From positions 44,582 through 108,188 of the forward strand of contig JBNGIQ010007862.1 of the NCBI GenBank assembly GCA_049999765.1: a stretch of DNA of 63,607 nt. The letters are read 5' to 3'. Below the pieces are notes generated by a model. The model saw only the letters and a program-made list of their open reading frames with translations. It was not told the origin of the DNA and did no database searches. Made by a program: the position numbers and the translations under genes. Positions 34,632-45,648 of the stretch are shown one piece after another; position 1 is the first letter of the stretch; each line of letters opens with the position of its first letter. Origin of the DNA: Phaeoceros laevis (taxonomy: Eukaryota; Anthocerotophyta; Anthocerotopsida; Notothyladales).

Positions 34632-37600
34632 GGCCTGCTCATATAAAGGTCACAGGTGCTGGGCACGAATGTTGAACCAGCCTGCAACTGTTTAATTATG
34701 AGCTTACTATCTCCGCGTACCCTAAGGTACTCTACGCCGTATTTTAATGCTTCTTTCAGCCCCGCTATCATGGCTTGATATTCTGCTTCATTGCAAGTGG
34801 CGGGGCCAATGCAGGTTCCTGCCTGAACCATGACTTTATTTTCTAGACTTCTTAATACATAACTGATGGCGGCATTGGCTCCTTTATGTAAAGAAGCACC
34901 GTCGAACCATAACTCATAAACGTCCTCTCGGCCAGCCAAGGCCGATTCTTCTTCGGCTGTCTCTGGGGCACCGTTTTTCTTAATTGACTGCACTCTATGA
35001 CCAGACAGACTGTCCTCTACCGTGATGATCAAGTTAGGCCATTTTACCTTCTCTTTTTTCTTTGCGCTGGTGGCACCACTTAGCACTGGTACTACTTGAT
35101 CAGTTTCCTCTTCAGTGTGCGGTTGCCACGGTATTTCTGTTTTGGCTTCTTCTAACACGTACCCACATAGACCAGCTTCCATACGCTGAAAAGTAATGGT
35201 TTTGAGTTGTATTTTGAAGTCCCATCCTGTCAATCGCATAATCCACTTGGCAATCCTACCAGTTGGATTGGGCATGGCCATCAAGTACCTGAGAGCATGA
35301 TGTCGTACGAGGAACACGAAGTGGGCTCCTTGCAGGCAGTGATGGTATTTTTCCAGACTCCAGATCATGGCACATACATACTGCTCAATTTTTGAGTAGT
35401 TCTTTTCGGCTGTGCTCTTGATACGGCTGCCAAAGTATACTGGGTGGAACAACCCCAGCTCCCTGTTCTTCTGGAACAAGTTGGCTTCCAATGACCCTGC
35501 TAGCACCTCTATAGATACGTAGAAAGTGGCACTCCAGTCCGGAGGTAGCACCATCACTGTAGCTTGTATTTTAAGCTTCAAGTCTTCATAAGCCTTCTCA
35601 CAGGCTGGTGTCCAGGCAAAGTCGGTGTTCTTGCGCGTTAACTTGTACAATGGCATGGCTACCTCAGTAATCTCGGGTACCAACCTCCTATAGTAGCTGC
35701 AAGAGCATACAAAGCCTTTTACCTCAGACACATTCTTTGGAGGGGGTAAGTTGCAAAATTTGGCAATCTTTTCAGGGTCCACCTGGATGCCATCCTTGCT
35801 GACTATGCGTCCTAGCAATCTACCCCTCTTGATGCAAAAGAAACTTTTCCGGACGTTCAGACTTAACCTGGCATCTGATAGGGCTTGAAGTAGAGCTTCC
35901 AGGTTATGAATGTGCTTGCTTTGCGGCCCGTAGACAACAATGTCGTCAACAAAGATTCTCAGAATCTTTCCGATTAACTCAACAAGCACCTCAGCCATCC
36001 TTCTCTGGTAGGAGGCAAACGCATCAGTTAGGCCAAAAGGCATCACTCTGTAAGCAAAGATGCCCTCCGGGGTTACAAATGTAGTCTTCAGCTGGTCCTT
36101 TTCAGCCACCCTGATCTGGTGGTACCCAACATAACAATCCAGCAGACTAATCATTTCATGCCCAGCCACTTCGTTCAAGATGTCATCTATATGGGGCGTG
36201 GGGAAATGGTCCTTGATAGTAGCATCATTCAAGGCTCTATAGTCTACGCACATCCTAGGCAGTCCGGATTTCTTCTTAACCACAACTATTGGTGAAATCC
36301 ATTCTGCGTACTTGACTGGATAAATGAATTTGGCATGCAGCAAGTTGGTTACCTCGTCATGTACTGACTGCGCGTATTCAAGCTTGAGCCTTCTACATTT
36401 TTGCACTCGAGGCTTTGCATCTTCTTTCAAATCGATTACATGTTCAAAGCCGGGAGTTTGCTGCAGCTCAGAGTATTTGTCAACAAAGACATGTGAAAAT
36501 CGGGAGAAGAGGACAAGCAACGCGTTGCGTTCATCTTGAGACAGGTGCTTGCCTACCTTGGCGGTCTTGATTTCACCCGTGGGCGTTCGGAATTCCATAT
36601 CTTCTACTTCCTCCGCGGGTTCCACAGTGTCGGCAGTTGCCTGAGGACTAACTTGAATGGCGAAACAGTTGCCTAGCCCTTCCTCTTCGCTGTCGGAATC
36701 CGTCCAGTCTGGTGGTTCTTGTTCTGACTGCTCAATCTCTGAGGTTTCCATGGGTACGGCCTCACTGGATCCTTGCACCTCCTCACACCCTAGCAATGGC
36801 TGCCTGGATGGATGCACTGGTACTGTCACGCGTCTCTCGTGGGGTCCGATTGTCAACACACCACTCTCCCAATTATGCTCGGCCTTGACCGTCTCCAGCC
36901 AAGGCTGGCCCAACAGCACCGAGTATCCCACCTCCTTGAGGCGGAACACCGTGAAGGGCATAATGGTCACGATGCCCCCCACCACGATCTTCACTTGATC
37001 AATCTTTCCAACTACTGTCAGCCTCTCGTAAGAAGGACCTACGAATGACTGACTGCAGTACTTAACCAGCTTCGCGAGAATTCCTAGGGTGCCCAACCAG
37101 GCCTCATTGATTATGTTGGTGGAGGAGCCACCGTCAATGAGTGCGTCGGGCACCGAGACTTCGTTCACGCGAGCTGTCAATTTGGGTGCACCTCTGGTGC
37201 TATGGACTATGGCAGCCACTGTTCGATCCTCAGTTGTGGAGTGGCGGCCCTCCTTCCTGGTCCGGGTGCTCAACGCACACTGCAACTCCTTCTTTGCGCC
37301 TGGTGCAATGGCTAGCAGCTGTTTTAGGTTGATATCTAGCTTGCGCGACCCCAGGTCCTCCACAATTGAGTATTGCACTGCGTGCTGTGACATCAGAGGC
37401 AGGATTTGCGTTTTTTTCTTGCGTCTTGGAGCCCTCACAGGCACGTTGGTCATAATCACCTCGTTGCTGGCTTGCGACGTCTCCAAGCGCGGCTCCTTTG
37501 GGGGCTGCAAGTCAGCCATCTCTCCGATTTCGTGTTTGCTGGAGAATACTCGCCCAGGGTCCGGGACTTCCTTCATAATGATGTTGACAGCGGTGGCGGC

Positions 37601-37801
37601 CTCACTGCTGGAGGCAGCAATGTTAGGTGCGACTGCCGGGATGGGCTTCCAATTTCTGTCGTGTCCTCGAGCTTGAGGATCTGGATTCTTTGGACAGCAC
37701 TTAAAGCTATGGCCTTGTGTGCCACAGCCAGTACAGTATGCTTGAGGGCACACGTCTGCCATATGGTCAGCACTTCCACATTTGAAGCACTGACGCACCA
37801 C
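34628..37801 (-). CDS. Gypsy polyprotein: zinc knuckles, protease, reverse transcriptase, RNase H
   Basis: This is one open frame of 1,057 codons. Two Cys-rich knuckles come first (CFKCGSADHMADVC, CTGCGTQGHSFKCC). A retropepsin-like block follows (ALIDGGSSTNII, about residue 215). The reverse transcriptase has SPIVVVKKKSGLPRMCVDYR, MPFGLTDAFASYQRRM and the catalytic FVDD. The adjoining gypsy RNase H is degenerate (FYVSIEVLAGSLEANLFQ where DAS is expected). A second, archaeal-type RNase H begins VYELWFDGASLHKG and keeps Asp, Glu (CNEAEYQA) and Asp (VRGDSKLI). An in-frame TAG separates it from gag on the right. It belongs to the Tat-like lineage. Confidence 0.9.
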   Translation of the reverse strand: MVRQCFKCGSADHMADVCPQAYCTGCGTQGHSFKCCPKNPDPQARGHDRNWKPIPAVAPNIAASSSEAATAVNIIMKEVPDPGRVFSSKHEIGEMADLQPPKEPRLETSQASNEVIMTNVPVRAPRRKKKTQILPLMSQHAVQYSIVEDLGSRKLDINLKQLLAIAPGAKKELQCALSTRTRKEGRHSTTEDRTVAAIVHSTRGAPKLTARVNEVSVPDALIDGGSSTNIINEAWLGTLGILAKLVKYCSQSFVGPSYERLTVVGKIDQVKIVVGGIVTIMPFTVFRLKEVGYSVLLGQPWLETVKAEHNWESGVLTIGPHERRVTVPVHPSRQPLLGCEEVQGSSEAVPMETSEIEQSEQEPPDWTDSDSEEEGLGNCFAIQVSPQATADTVEPAEEVEDMEFRTPTGEIKTAKVGKHLSQDERNALLVLFSRFSHVFVDKYSELQQTPGFEHVIDLKEDAKPRVQKCRRLKLEYAQSVHDEVTNLLHAKFIYPVKYAEWISPIVVVKKKSGLPRMCVDYRALNDATIKDHFPTPHIDDILNEVAGHEMISLLDCYVGYHQIRVAEKDQLKTTFVTPEGIFAYRVMPFGLTDAFASYQRRMAEVLVELIGKILRIFVDDIVVYGPQSKHIHNLEALLQALSDARLSLNVRKSFFCIKRGRLLGRIVSKDGIQVDPEKIAKFCNLPPPKNVSEVKGFVCSCSYYRRLVPEITEVAMPLYKLTRKNTDFAWTPACEKAYEDLKLKIQATVMVLPPDWSATFYVSIEVLAGSLEANLFQKNRELGLFHPVYFGSRIKSTAEKNYSKIEQYVCAMIWSLEKYHHCLQGAHFVFLVRHHALRYLMAMPNPTGRIAKWIMRLTGWDFKIQLKTITFQRMEAGLCGYVLEEAKTEIPWQPHTEEETDQVVPVLSGATSAKKKEKVKWPNLIITVEDSLSGHRVQSIKKNGAPETAEEESALAGREDVYELWFDGASLHKGANAAISYVLRSLENKVMVQAGTCIGPATCNEAEYQAMIAGLKEALKYGVEYLRVRGDSKLIIKQLQAGSTFVPSTCDLYMSRP

Positions 37802-37816
37802 TTGGTTATTGGCCTG

Positions 37817-38546
37817 CTAGCCTCGGTAGCCAATTCCGGCTCCCCGATAAGGACCACGTGCCGCGGGCTTTGCCTGGATCGTCGCGATAGTTGTACGCAG
37901 ATTTGCTTGGCAGCGCGCCAGCTCTTGGCGCACGATTTGTGCAACCTCATCGCTGCTAGTATACCTGTTACCATTTCCGTTACCATTTCCACCGTTGCCG
38001 ATACAACGTAGGTATCGTTTTTTGTCTAAGGCCATGTCGAACACATCTTGTAAAGATTTCGCGGAATCTTCCATAGAGTCTTGGAAAGCCTCCTTCAACA
38101 AGCCTCTTAAAAACAGCCTCTTGATTATTGCTTTTCTGGAGGTCTGTTGTGTCAGTCAATTTTTCCATCAATTTTTTCACGCGACACACATAAGAAGCAG
38201 GTCTTTCGTTCACTTCCTGCCGGAGTTGGTACAGCTTAGCCCAAATTTTTTCTGTGAAATCATCCGGTCGGGAGTGGGCCAAGAATGCTTGGAGTAGCTG
38301 CTCCCAGTTTTTCCGCCTGTCGTCAGGCTAAGTGCAGTACCACTCTGTAGCAAGGTCTCGCAGAGAGCACCTGAATCTTTTGGCAAACTTTTTCTCTTGG
38401 CACACACCGTTTCCGAGCCAGTATTGCTCAAATTTTTTGACATGGTCATCGGGGTCTTCATTGTCATAGCCTGAGAACTCTGGGCACGTGACAGCCAGGC
38501 AGCCAAGGCAAGAGTCCTTGTGACGGGGTCCATAGTCAATCTTCAT
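37817..38546 (-). pseudogene. Gypsy gag (capsid) region, frameshifted
   Basis: Three overlapping minus-strand frames (38546-38328, 38282-37980, 38101-37817) carry pieces of a plant gag: CPEFSGYDNEDPDDHVKKFE, DLATEWYC, DDFTEKIWAKLYQLRQ, ASYVCRVKKLMEKL, and a Gly/Asn-rich tail ending GIGYRG. At least two shifts separate them. The last frame meets a single TAG and then runs on in the same frame into the zinc knuckles of the polyprotein. The protein would form the element's particle. Confidence 0.75.
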
Positions 38547-38767
38547 GCTATGGTTTCAGCTGGTTTCATGCAGCTGTGGCACACAAGTTTCAGTCATGGA
38601 ATTTTCTTGCCCGTAAGGCCGTTTCACACTTACTAATATGCAAATCTCTCAGGCTTTTCAATAGACCCGCCGGACAGGAGAACCCTCCTTTTTGGCTAGT
38701 CTCTCACAAATCGATCTTAGAAACTAAACAAGCATCTTGTGCAAGGTCACCACCGTGATCACCAAAA

Positions 38768-39445
38768 TGTTAAAGCGTGGTTTTCCTTGCAAGCTGGCGT
38801 GGCTTGGTTACAAGATGCTTGATGACACGCACCAGTCAACAGGACAGCAGGTAACTGAGGCCCGACAGGCGCGAGTCACGAAAAGACGGGAAGCTGGCAA
38901 AACCTCTCCGGTTAGGCACAACCAGGTGCAAGGGGCCCAAACAGTCCTGATCCTGGACAAACCTAGTGCAAAAGGGCCAAGCCCGGATTGCCACTAGTAT
39001 GCCGTTCAACAGGACCTGCACCCGCGCTTACAGTTCTGGCCAGACCTTGTACGGATCAGTCACCGGCGTGCCACACAATGCAAATAGCTAAGCAAGCTCA
39101 ATGGAGGAAGCGTGAAAGCAAAAACACAAGTATCGGACACTCACAAGTTAAGTAGGATACAGACACAGAGATTGGTGGAGCAACACAACTCTCTTTTTCT
39201 GCCTAAGCAGCTGGTTAATGAGCCCGCCAGAACTTCACGGACGGAACTGGGATACAACTAGCCCGAGGGGCTCTTTATAGTACGGCTCGGCGTAGGATGC
39301 AAGCCAACACCGTATCGCATACTTAGGATTTCTAACTAAGAGTGAACAGATAGTTCGTCCACGCGGGTTTTCCTCGTCACTACTTTCTCACACTTAAGTT
39401 GCATTTTTCACTTCTTTTTACGACCCTCGAAATCAATCTCTGACA
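38768..39445 (-). repeat. 5' LTR of the gypsy element (right copy)
   Basis: It starts TGTTAAAG and ends CTCTGACA on the plus strand, matching the left LTR. On the minus strand the sequence just inside it is ttttggtgatcacggtgg; the tggtgatc part is where a tRNA primer site should lie, but it does not match the common initiator-Met site, so the primer is unknown. Confidence 0.92.
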
Positions 39446-40943
39446 GATCGCTAATTCCTATTTGTATGACAATACGCCCACGAACTCAAAAAACAAAGAA
39501 TCATATGCGGCTGAAAGAAAGCAATGGATACATTGTTGAAGGATGCACTGGGAAAGTGAAAATGGGACTGATAAAATATCATCAACATATTGATATAGCT
39601 TGTTGGATACCTTAAAATGAAAGGGCATTTTATGATTTAAATGGCCACAGAGCTGAGACAGTCTCTCCCAACCATGATGGACATTGAGGAAGACGGTTAT
39701 TTTGGGTCTTTTGATAGTTTATAGAAAGGGAATGAAGACTTAGGAAGGAATAGCGACAATAAACTAATATGTTCGGACTGTGGTAGCTTTTAATTTGTTG
39801 GACTGTAATTTTCTTGTTCAACAATTCACATCCGGCATATTAAAATTTAATAATAACTTACCAATGCCTCAACAAGTAGAAAGTTAGAAACCAGACTCTA
39901 TTGAATAAGAAGAAGAAGAACTTTACTAAGTGCTAGTGGGTCCAAAAGATCCACAGGAATAGAGCTGTTCACTTATATGGGTCAATTGACCACACCTAGT
40001 GATAGGGAACGTGCATTACTGCCGGGGCAACATCCACTCCACATTGTGCGCTTATGTATAGTGTATTGCGTAAAAAATGGGGGTTAAGAACAAAAGCTCT
40101 TCTTATTCATGGTTGGTAGGACAAATAGGCCGAGGGGAGTCCCGGGGGACACGTAGCGTGGCAGACAAAAAACCCTACGTCAGACTACAAGAGCATCCAC
40201 TTGCTATTTGCCAACATACTTGGTACCTGGAAGAAGAAGAAACTCACAGTCTTGTCGGGACGGTGATGAGACCATCCTACCGTGGTTTCCTTTTCCCCGA
40301 GGCATGATATATAGACTTCACCAAACAGTGTCACACCTCACCGGGAAGTTTTCCAAGCATACGCGAATCACGCGATTTCGTGGCGAAGCGTTCAGGTGCC
40401 CCCGTTGTCCGGTTCACGCCAGGTACGTTCGTTGCCTGCCTCTCTACCAGCTTTGCAAGGTCACGAGCCTCCTGCTCAAGTGCATTCTCCAACTGTCCGA
40501 TGTACCAGGTGACCGCTGTGCCTGGCTGCTTGCAAGCAAGCCTGTGCTAGAGCTCCGCTCAACTCTTTGTGAAGCGCGATGTACCCTGGGAGCTTGCTTG
40601 CCAGCAGCATGCATTCTGGGAGTTTGTTCCTGCTTCAACTTTGTGGTTGGCGCGACACTATCTAGACATGTGCAGCTTTGGATCATCCCTCCTTGGGTCA
40701 TTCCCAATTGAATGTGCTGGCAGGTGCCTTCCCTTCGCTCTACCGAAACTAAGAACATTCCGGCTTTCAAGCGTTCTTTGCTGAAATAGCCAGTTCGTAG
40801 GGGAGAGTAGAGTTGAACGGTTGAACACTGCTTGGTGGTGTCTATGTGAGATTCTCATCTCTCAGGTGATGTTTCCTGTGTTGGAGCAGCTTGCTTACAA
40901 GTGGCCAATTTTATAGAGCACAAGGCCGTGGTGGCTAGCAGCG
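39446..40943. other. Intergenic between the gypsy element and the receptor kinase
   Basis: No recognisable gene was seen. The left half is AT-rich; the right half holds a 167-codon open frame (40208-40711) whose peptide has no recognisable domain and is judged to be chance. The receptor kinase promoter must lie in the last part. Confidence 0.45.
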
Positions 40944-43900
40944 ATGGCCAGCTCGAGGAGACGTCAACTCTTTCGGCTTCTGTTTGTTCTGTTGCTTGTC
41001 ACTGAGGTGGGAGGCGTCATTGACTCTCAGGACAGGGAGGCCCTGACTCAGGTTGTGGAGGGTCTAGGGGTTCCGTTGGAGCTCAGATGGCCTCCAGGGG
41101 GCGATCCATGCTCTACTTGGAGCAAGTTCGCTACTTGCGATGCAAATCAGACGCATGTGACTGGTCTCAAACTCAACAGCCAAGGACTGCATGGTATCCT
41201 GTCTCCGGCCCTGGGCAACCTGACACGCCTCACCAGTATCGACGTGAGCAACAACCTCCTCCAAGGGACTATACCTCCGTCCATCGGATCTCTGACGAAT
41301 CTGAACTCGCTAATTTTGGGGCTGAATAATCTCACAGGAGCCATTCCGGAGGAGATTGGACACCTTGAAGCTCTGGATGTCTTGTACCTGGACAACAACA
41401 ATTTGTCGGGACGCATTCCGCCATCCATTGGCAACCTAACCCGACTCACTGGCCTGCACTTGTACTGCAATGGCTTGGAGGGGGAAATTCCTGCGGGCAT
41501 TGCCAATTTGGCACAGTTGTCAGATTTTCAGTTACACTCCAACAAATTAAGTGGCGAGCTTCCTACGAGATTGTCTTCACTGACCAAGCTTACTGCGGCG
41601 AGGCTCAACAACAACCAGCTGTCAGGTGATCAATATTTTGCTCTTGCCCGCGTATGAAGTGCAACACTTCCACATGGATGTGATCTTCAAATTGATCTCT
41701 GCCTGTGGAGATCTGCCCCATTTCGAAATCTAAGGTTTGTTGTGATCGTTGTGACAGGATCTTTAAACCTGACATTGCTTCAAGCTTGGGGCGCTGGGGG
41801 GCTGACGATGCTTCACCTCCATCGGAACAATTTTTCGGGGCCCATACCAGATATGGACAGGTCCGGCTTTCCTGTCCTGGAGGAGCTTAATCTCGGCTTC
41901 AATCATCTATCTGGGCTTCTTCCGCGCTCACTAGGTTCTATTGCATCACTCTCCATCTTTTTCATCGGTCACAATGAGCTGGAAGGGCCTATTCCCGGGA
42001 GCTATACGAACCTGCAAAATCTCAAGATCTTTGATGTGTCGCACAATGCGCTATCAGGATCGCTAACTGCGGTGCCTGGCGTTGGGCTGGTCCAGGCAAC
42101 GCCGCAGTTCGATTTTTCGTTCAACAAGTTCATCGTGGACAACACTCCCAGCAATCTTCTGCAGGGCAGCAACACCCTTTTCAACTGTCTTGACGGCCCA
42201 AGGGTGCAACCCGCAGCGCAACAAGCGGATGGCGTGTCACCAGTTCCATCACCCTCCCCCACGTCTGCTCCTTCATGTTTACGCTACCTACCTGGTAGGA
42301 ATTTGGGATTTGCAGTCAATGCAGGGGGCCTCTCTAGTGTCGCCAACAACGACGGGATGGTTTTTCAAGCGGACTCGGATCTTCAAGACGGAGTCACGAC
42401 AGGTATTCAGGAACAGGTTGTGGGAGGCGATTGGGCAGTCCAAGTGTCCGGGCAGCAAGGCGGAGTCTTTGCATCCCCGGTTGAAGTATCTGGGAGCGAT
42501 GATAACGTCATGCTTTACCAGAGTATGCGGTGGTCTTCCCAGTACTTGGCTTACTATGGCAGAAACATGAGACGTGGCACTTTCCGAGTGAAGCTTCACT
42601 TTGCCGAGCTCAATTTCAAGCTCCCAGGGTATCGCGTTTTCGATGTAGTGGTGCAAGGGGAGGTCGTGAACAGGACGTTAGATGTTGTGGCAGTTGTAGG
42701 GGCAAATGCAGCTTATGTCTTAGAGCTGCCGCAGGTGTGCCACTACACGTGTACACCCGAGTGATCCGGTCACAAGTGTTCATTTAGAGCAGGTTGACTT
42801 CTTAGCTTGCAGTCTAGATTTGTTGTTGGGCTTCCCGTTCGACTGATCATGCATTGTGGGCTGAATGTTCAGGTGGAAGTTGCAGATGGACTTCTCCGAA
42901 TAGAACTCATCCACGTCTCTCCAATAAACCGCTGGATAGATCCAGTTTTTGCCATAGCGAATACGGGACCCATGATATCAGCCATCAGCGTGCAGCCTGT
43001 GAATCTGTGGGACCATTTACCACCACCTGGAGAGCCTGCAAGTTCCCCACGTGAAAGTGGTTCATCCAAAGGCTCATCCAGAAGTACTCTTGTTGTTGTG
43101 CTGGGGGTACTAGGCTCTTTACTGTTTGCATTGGTTGTCTCTGTGATCGCTTTCTTCTGTTTCCTCAAAAGAAGGGGCAAACAATTACCACCCACACCAG
43201 CTGGATCAGTTAACAAGCCGACACGTACACCAGGGAGAAGTTCTTCGGCCACTCAGGTTCGCTTCCAGCTTTGGTGTATGCATCCTGACCAGCTTTTGCA
43301 TGCTTGTCGATCACCCTGATACTGGCCTGCCGTAACACCTTACACTTGACGGACCCAACCATGTATGCATTCCAAATTGTAAGATGAAACTGAACCAGGT
43401 CCAGGAACACCTTTCAGCCAAGATTTCTTTCTCACAATCTTACGGGGTTTTGCTATGCGAGCTAAGTCTTCATGTTGGATGGTAAGGTGAGAACTGATTT
43501 GCACTTTCTACCTCAAATCACAGGTGTTTGCAGAGACCGGCCAGGTTGAAGAGATCAGTGTTTCAAGAGGCTGTAGCTTAGATTCCTCAGACAAGACTCT
43601 GAAACTAGCAACTGCTGGACTGGATTCTATAAAAGAAGCGTTTCACAGCCAGCAAGAGCAACTTAATATCCTGAGACAAGAAAGTGCGCTGCGAGCTGCT
43701 GAAATCTCCATGCTGCAGAGCACTATGTTAAAAGCTTGATAGAAAGTCTAGTCCCGTTATTTTCTTTTGAATCACCAACAAGTTCTTTGCAGTGGTGATG
43801 CCACAATGGGCGGAAGAGTACACTCTTCCGCTTTAAGCAATGTCCTCTGTGGCAATCCCTCTTCCTTGCTGGCATAACTCTGTGAGTGCTTGTGGATGCT

Positions 43901-45648
43901 GTGGAAGTAGGCTACAAGCTATTTTCAAACATTGTTTGTTTATATGGATCCAATTCATCTTGTTCAAGGAGGAAGCTCATTTTATGCTGGATGCTGGATG
44001 TAGGTGCATGACTTTGTCTACTCACAGTTTCAGTTTCCTTGCTTCCTGCAGGAATATTTGAAAGTTTCAATCCCCATCGCTAGGTCTAGATCTTTTTCTT
44101 GTGAAAACAGATCTTGATCTTTTCTTTGTGGAAACAGATCTTGATCTTTTGTTCGTGGAAACAGATCTTGATCTTTTCTTTGTGGAAACAGATCTTGTCT
44201 CTTTGAGGCAGGGGCTCACGAGTGCACGTTGACTGGTTGAGCATTTACGTTTGAGGAATCTAACAGTGCCGATGGTGGTGCCAGGCATCCAGCACCCCCA
44301 GTGAGCTGTCCGATATCGGACCTACTTTCTACAGCTATGATGACCTCTTCATTGCTACAAACGGGTTTTCTGAAGAAAACAAAGTCGGGCAAGGGGGGTT
44401 TGGCTCAGTTTACAAGGGAGTGTTCGCAGATGGTACGGTTGTTGCTATCAAGCAGCTCACAATACAAACTCAGCAAAGTAGGGAAGCCTTCCGCAAAGAG
44501 ATTGCCATAATATCCAGCGTCCAGCACAGGTATCGGCATCAACATCATCCAAAAAGTTTCATTCTGTCAGGTGTATGCTTACCTCTTCGCTTCTGCTGGT
44601 GCAGGAACTTGCTTTCTCTCCGAGGATGCTGCCTTGATGCTGAACCTCCTCTTCTTGTTTGCGAATACATGCCCAACGGCTGTTTGGATAGACTTCTTCA
44701 CGGCCGAGACTCCAGGTGTCCGGACTGGGAGTCAAGAAGGCACATTGCCATTGGTGCAGCATGCGGCCTGGCGTACTTGCATGATGAATCCAAGCATCGC
44801 ATCATCCACTGTGATGTAAAACCTGCAAATATCCTTCTCGACCGGTATTTCAATGCCCGAATAGCAGACTTCGGGCTTGCAAGACTGTATGAGGAGGGCA
44901 ACTCCCACTCCCACATCACAACGACCAAGATCCAGGGAACCAGAGGATATCTTGCTCCAGGTACGACTTTGATGACCAGCATGGCTAGATCCCGTAAATT
45001 CGCCGTTGTAAGCAGAAAGCGAACATACCTTTTTTTTTATTACCAGCAGCAACTTGTCCTTGAGCAGAATACGCACTCCATCTTCAACTGTCGGAGAAGG
45101 CTGACGTCTACTCCTTCGGCATCGTGTTGCTTGAGCTTCTGAGCGGAAGGCACATTGTGGAGCCTGGCCTGCCATCCGAGAAAGTCGTCCTGGTGGACTG
45201 GGCGCAGGAACTAGGACAGGAGGGCTCCTCCTCTCTTCTACAACTGCTGGATCCGAGACTCAAAGGTCAACATCCTGATGATCAACAAGTTTTGGACATG
45301 GCCACTGTTGCAAACTGGTGCACTCAAACTGCATCCAGCCTGCGACCAAAGATGCGGACAGTCTGGTTGATGTTGAATGGGACCATCGGCATCCCTGAGC
45401 TGCCCAGCAGGAGACAAGGCGGGGAAGTGAAGGCCAAATTGTCCGCCAGCACTGCATTGCCCATGGCGGAGTTCAAGTTGGATACCAGCACAAACTGGCC
45501 CCAATCCAGCCCTCAGACTGCATCTTCCACCAGTAGTCATACAACCACGAGCTCAGGAGCAGCAGCTCAGTTTGTCGAACATGAGGAAATACAGATAGCC
45601 AACCTTCTTTGGAGAGAGGGGTCGCCCAACCTGAGGCAGACACATTGA
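40944..45648 (+). CDS. LRR-malectin receptor-like protein kinase
   Basis: Exons 40944-41625, 41758-42734, 42873-43256, 44285-44529, 44605-44960 and 45068-45648 join in phase to about 1,074 residues. A signal peptide (FRLLFVLLLVTEVGGV) precedes an LRR N-cap with the WPPGGDPCS motif and about ten leucine-rich repeats (LTRLTSIDVSNNLLQGTIPP and similar). A malectin domain follows (FRVKLHFAELNF, RVFDVVVQGEVV, PMISAISVQP). One membrane span (STLVVVLGVLGSLLFALVVSVIAFFCFL) leads to the kinase: GQGGFGSVYKG, VAIKQL, HCDVKPANILLD, DFGLARL, GTRGYLAP, EKADVYSFGIVLLELLSG. The layout is that of the LRR-VIII class at the plasma membrane. The catalytic loop reads HCD rather than HRD. The ligand is unknown. 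An in-frame alternative exon is described separately. Confidence 0.88.
43525..43739 (+). CDS. Candidate alternative terminal exon of the receptor kinase (coiled coil, no kinase)
   Basis: After a good acceptor (ctcaaatcacag) a frame compatible with the phase-0 donor at 43256 reads VFAETGQVEEISVSRG, then a heptad-like helix (LDSIKEAFHSQQEQLNILRQ, ESALRAAEISMLQSTM) and stops at 43737-43739. No good donor lets it join the kinase exons. If used, it would make a membrane-anchored LRR-malectin protein with a short coiled-coil tail. It may equally be unused intron sequence. Confidence 0.35.
44092..44200. repeat. 27-bp minisatellite in the intron before the kinase exons
   Basis: About four copies of a 27-base unit (acagatcttgatcttttctttgtggaa) run in tandem with few differences, 85 bases before the first kinase exon. 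Because the unit is a multiple of three, both strands stay open through it. Confidence 0.85.

Larger units (their letters stand above)
18079..39445 (-). mobile_element. Ty3/gypsy LTR retrotransposon, Tat-like, interrupted by a LINE
   Basis: Two LTRs (18079-18749 and 38768-39445) bound an internal region whose coding strand is minus, so the right LTR is the 5' LTR. Gene order from right to left is gag, zinc knuckle, protease, reverse transcriptase, RNase H domains, integrase, then a long noncoding 3' part. An archaeal-type RNase H after the gypsy RNase H, before integrase, is the mark of the Tat lineage. Without the LINE (21831-32700) and its duplicated target the element would be about 10.5 kb. 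Frameshifts in gag, between RNase H domains, and in integrase, plus LTR differences, show it is inactive. The 5 bases outside the two ends (GGATG left, GATCG right) do not match, so no target duplication is visible. Confidence 0.85.

Noticed and set aside
40208-40711. 167-codon open frame upstream of the receptor kinase
   Set aside because: The peptide is Cys/Leu/Arg-rich with no domain, and overlapping frames on the other strand are nearly as long, so it looks like chance.
44067-44288. Minus-strand frame with RSRSVSTKK repeats resembling an RS-domain protein
   Set aside because: It is simply the reverse reading of the 27-bp minisatellite and has no other protein features.
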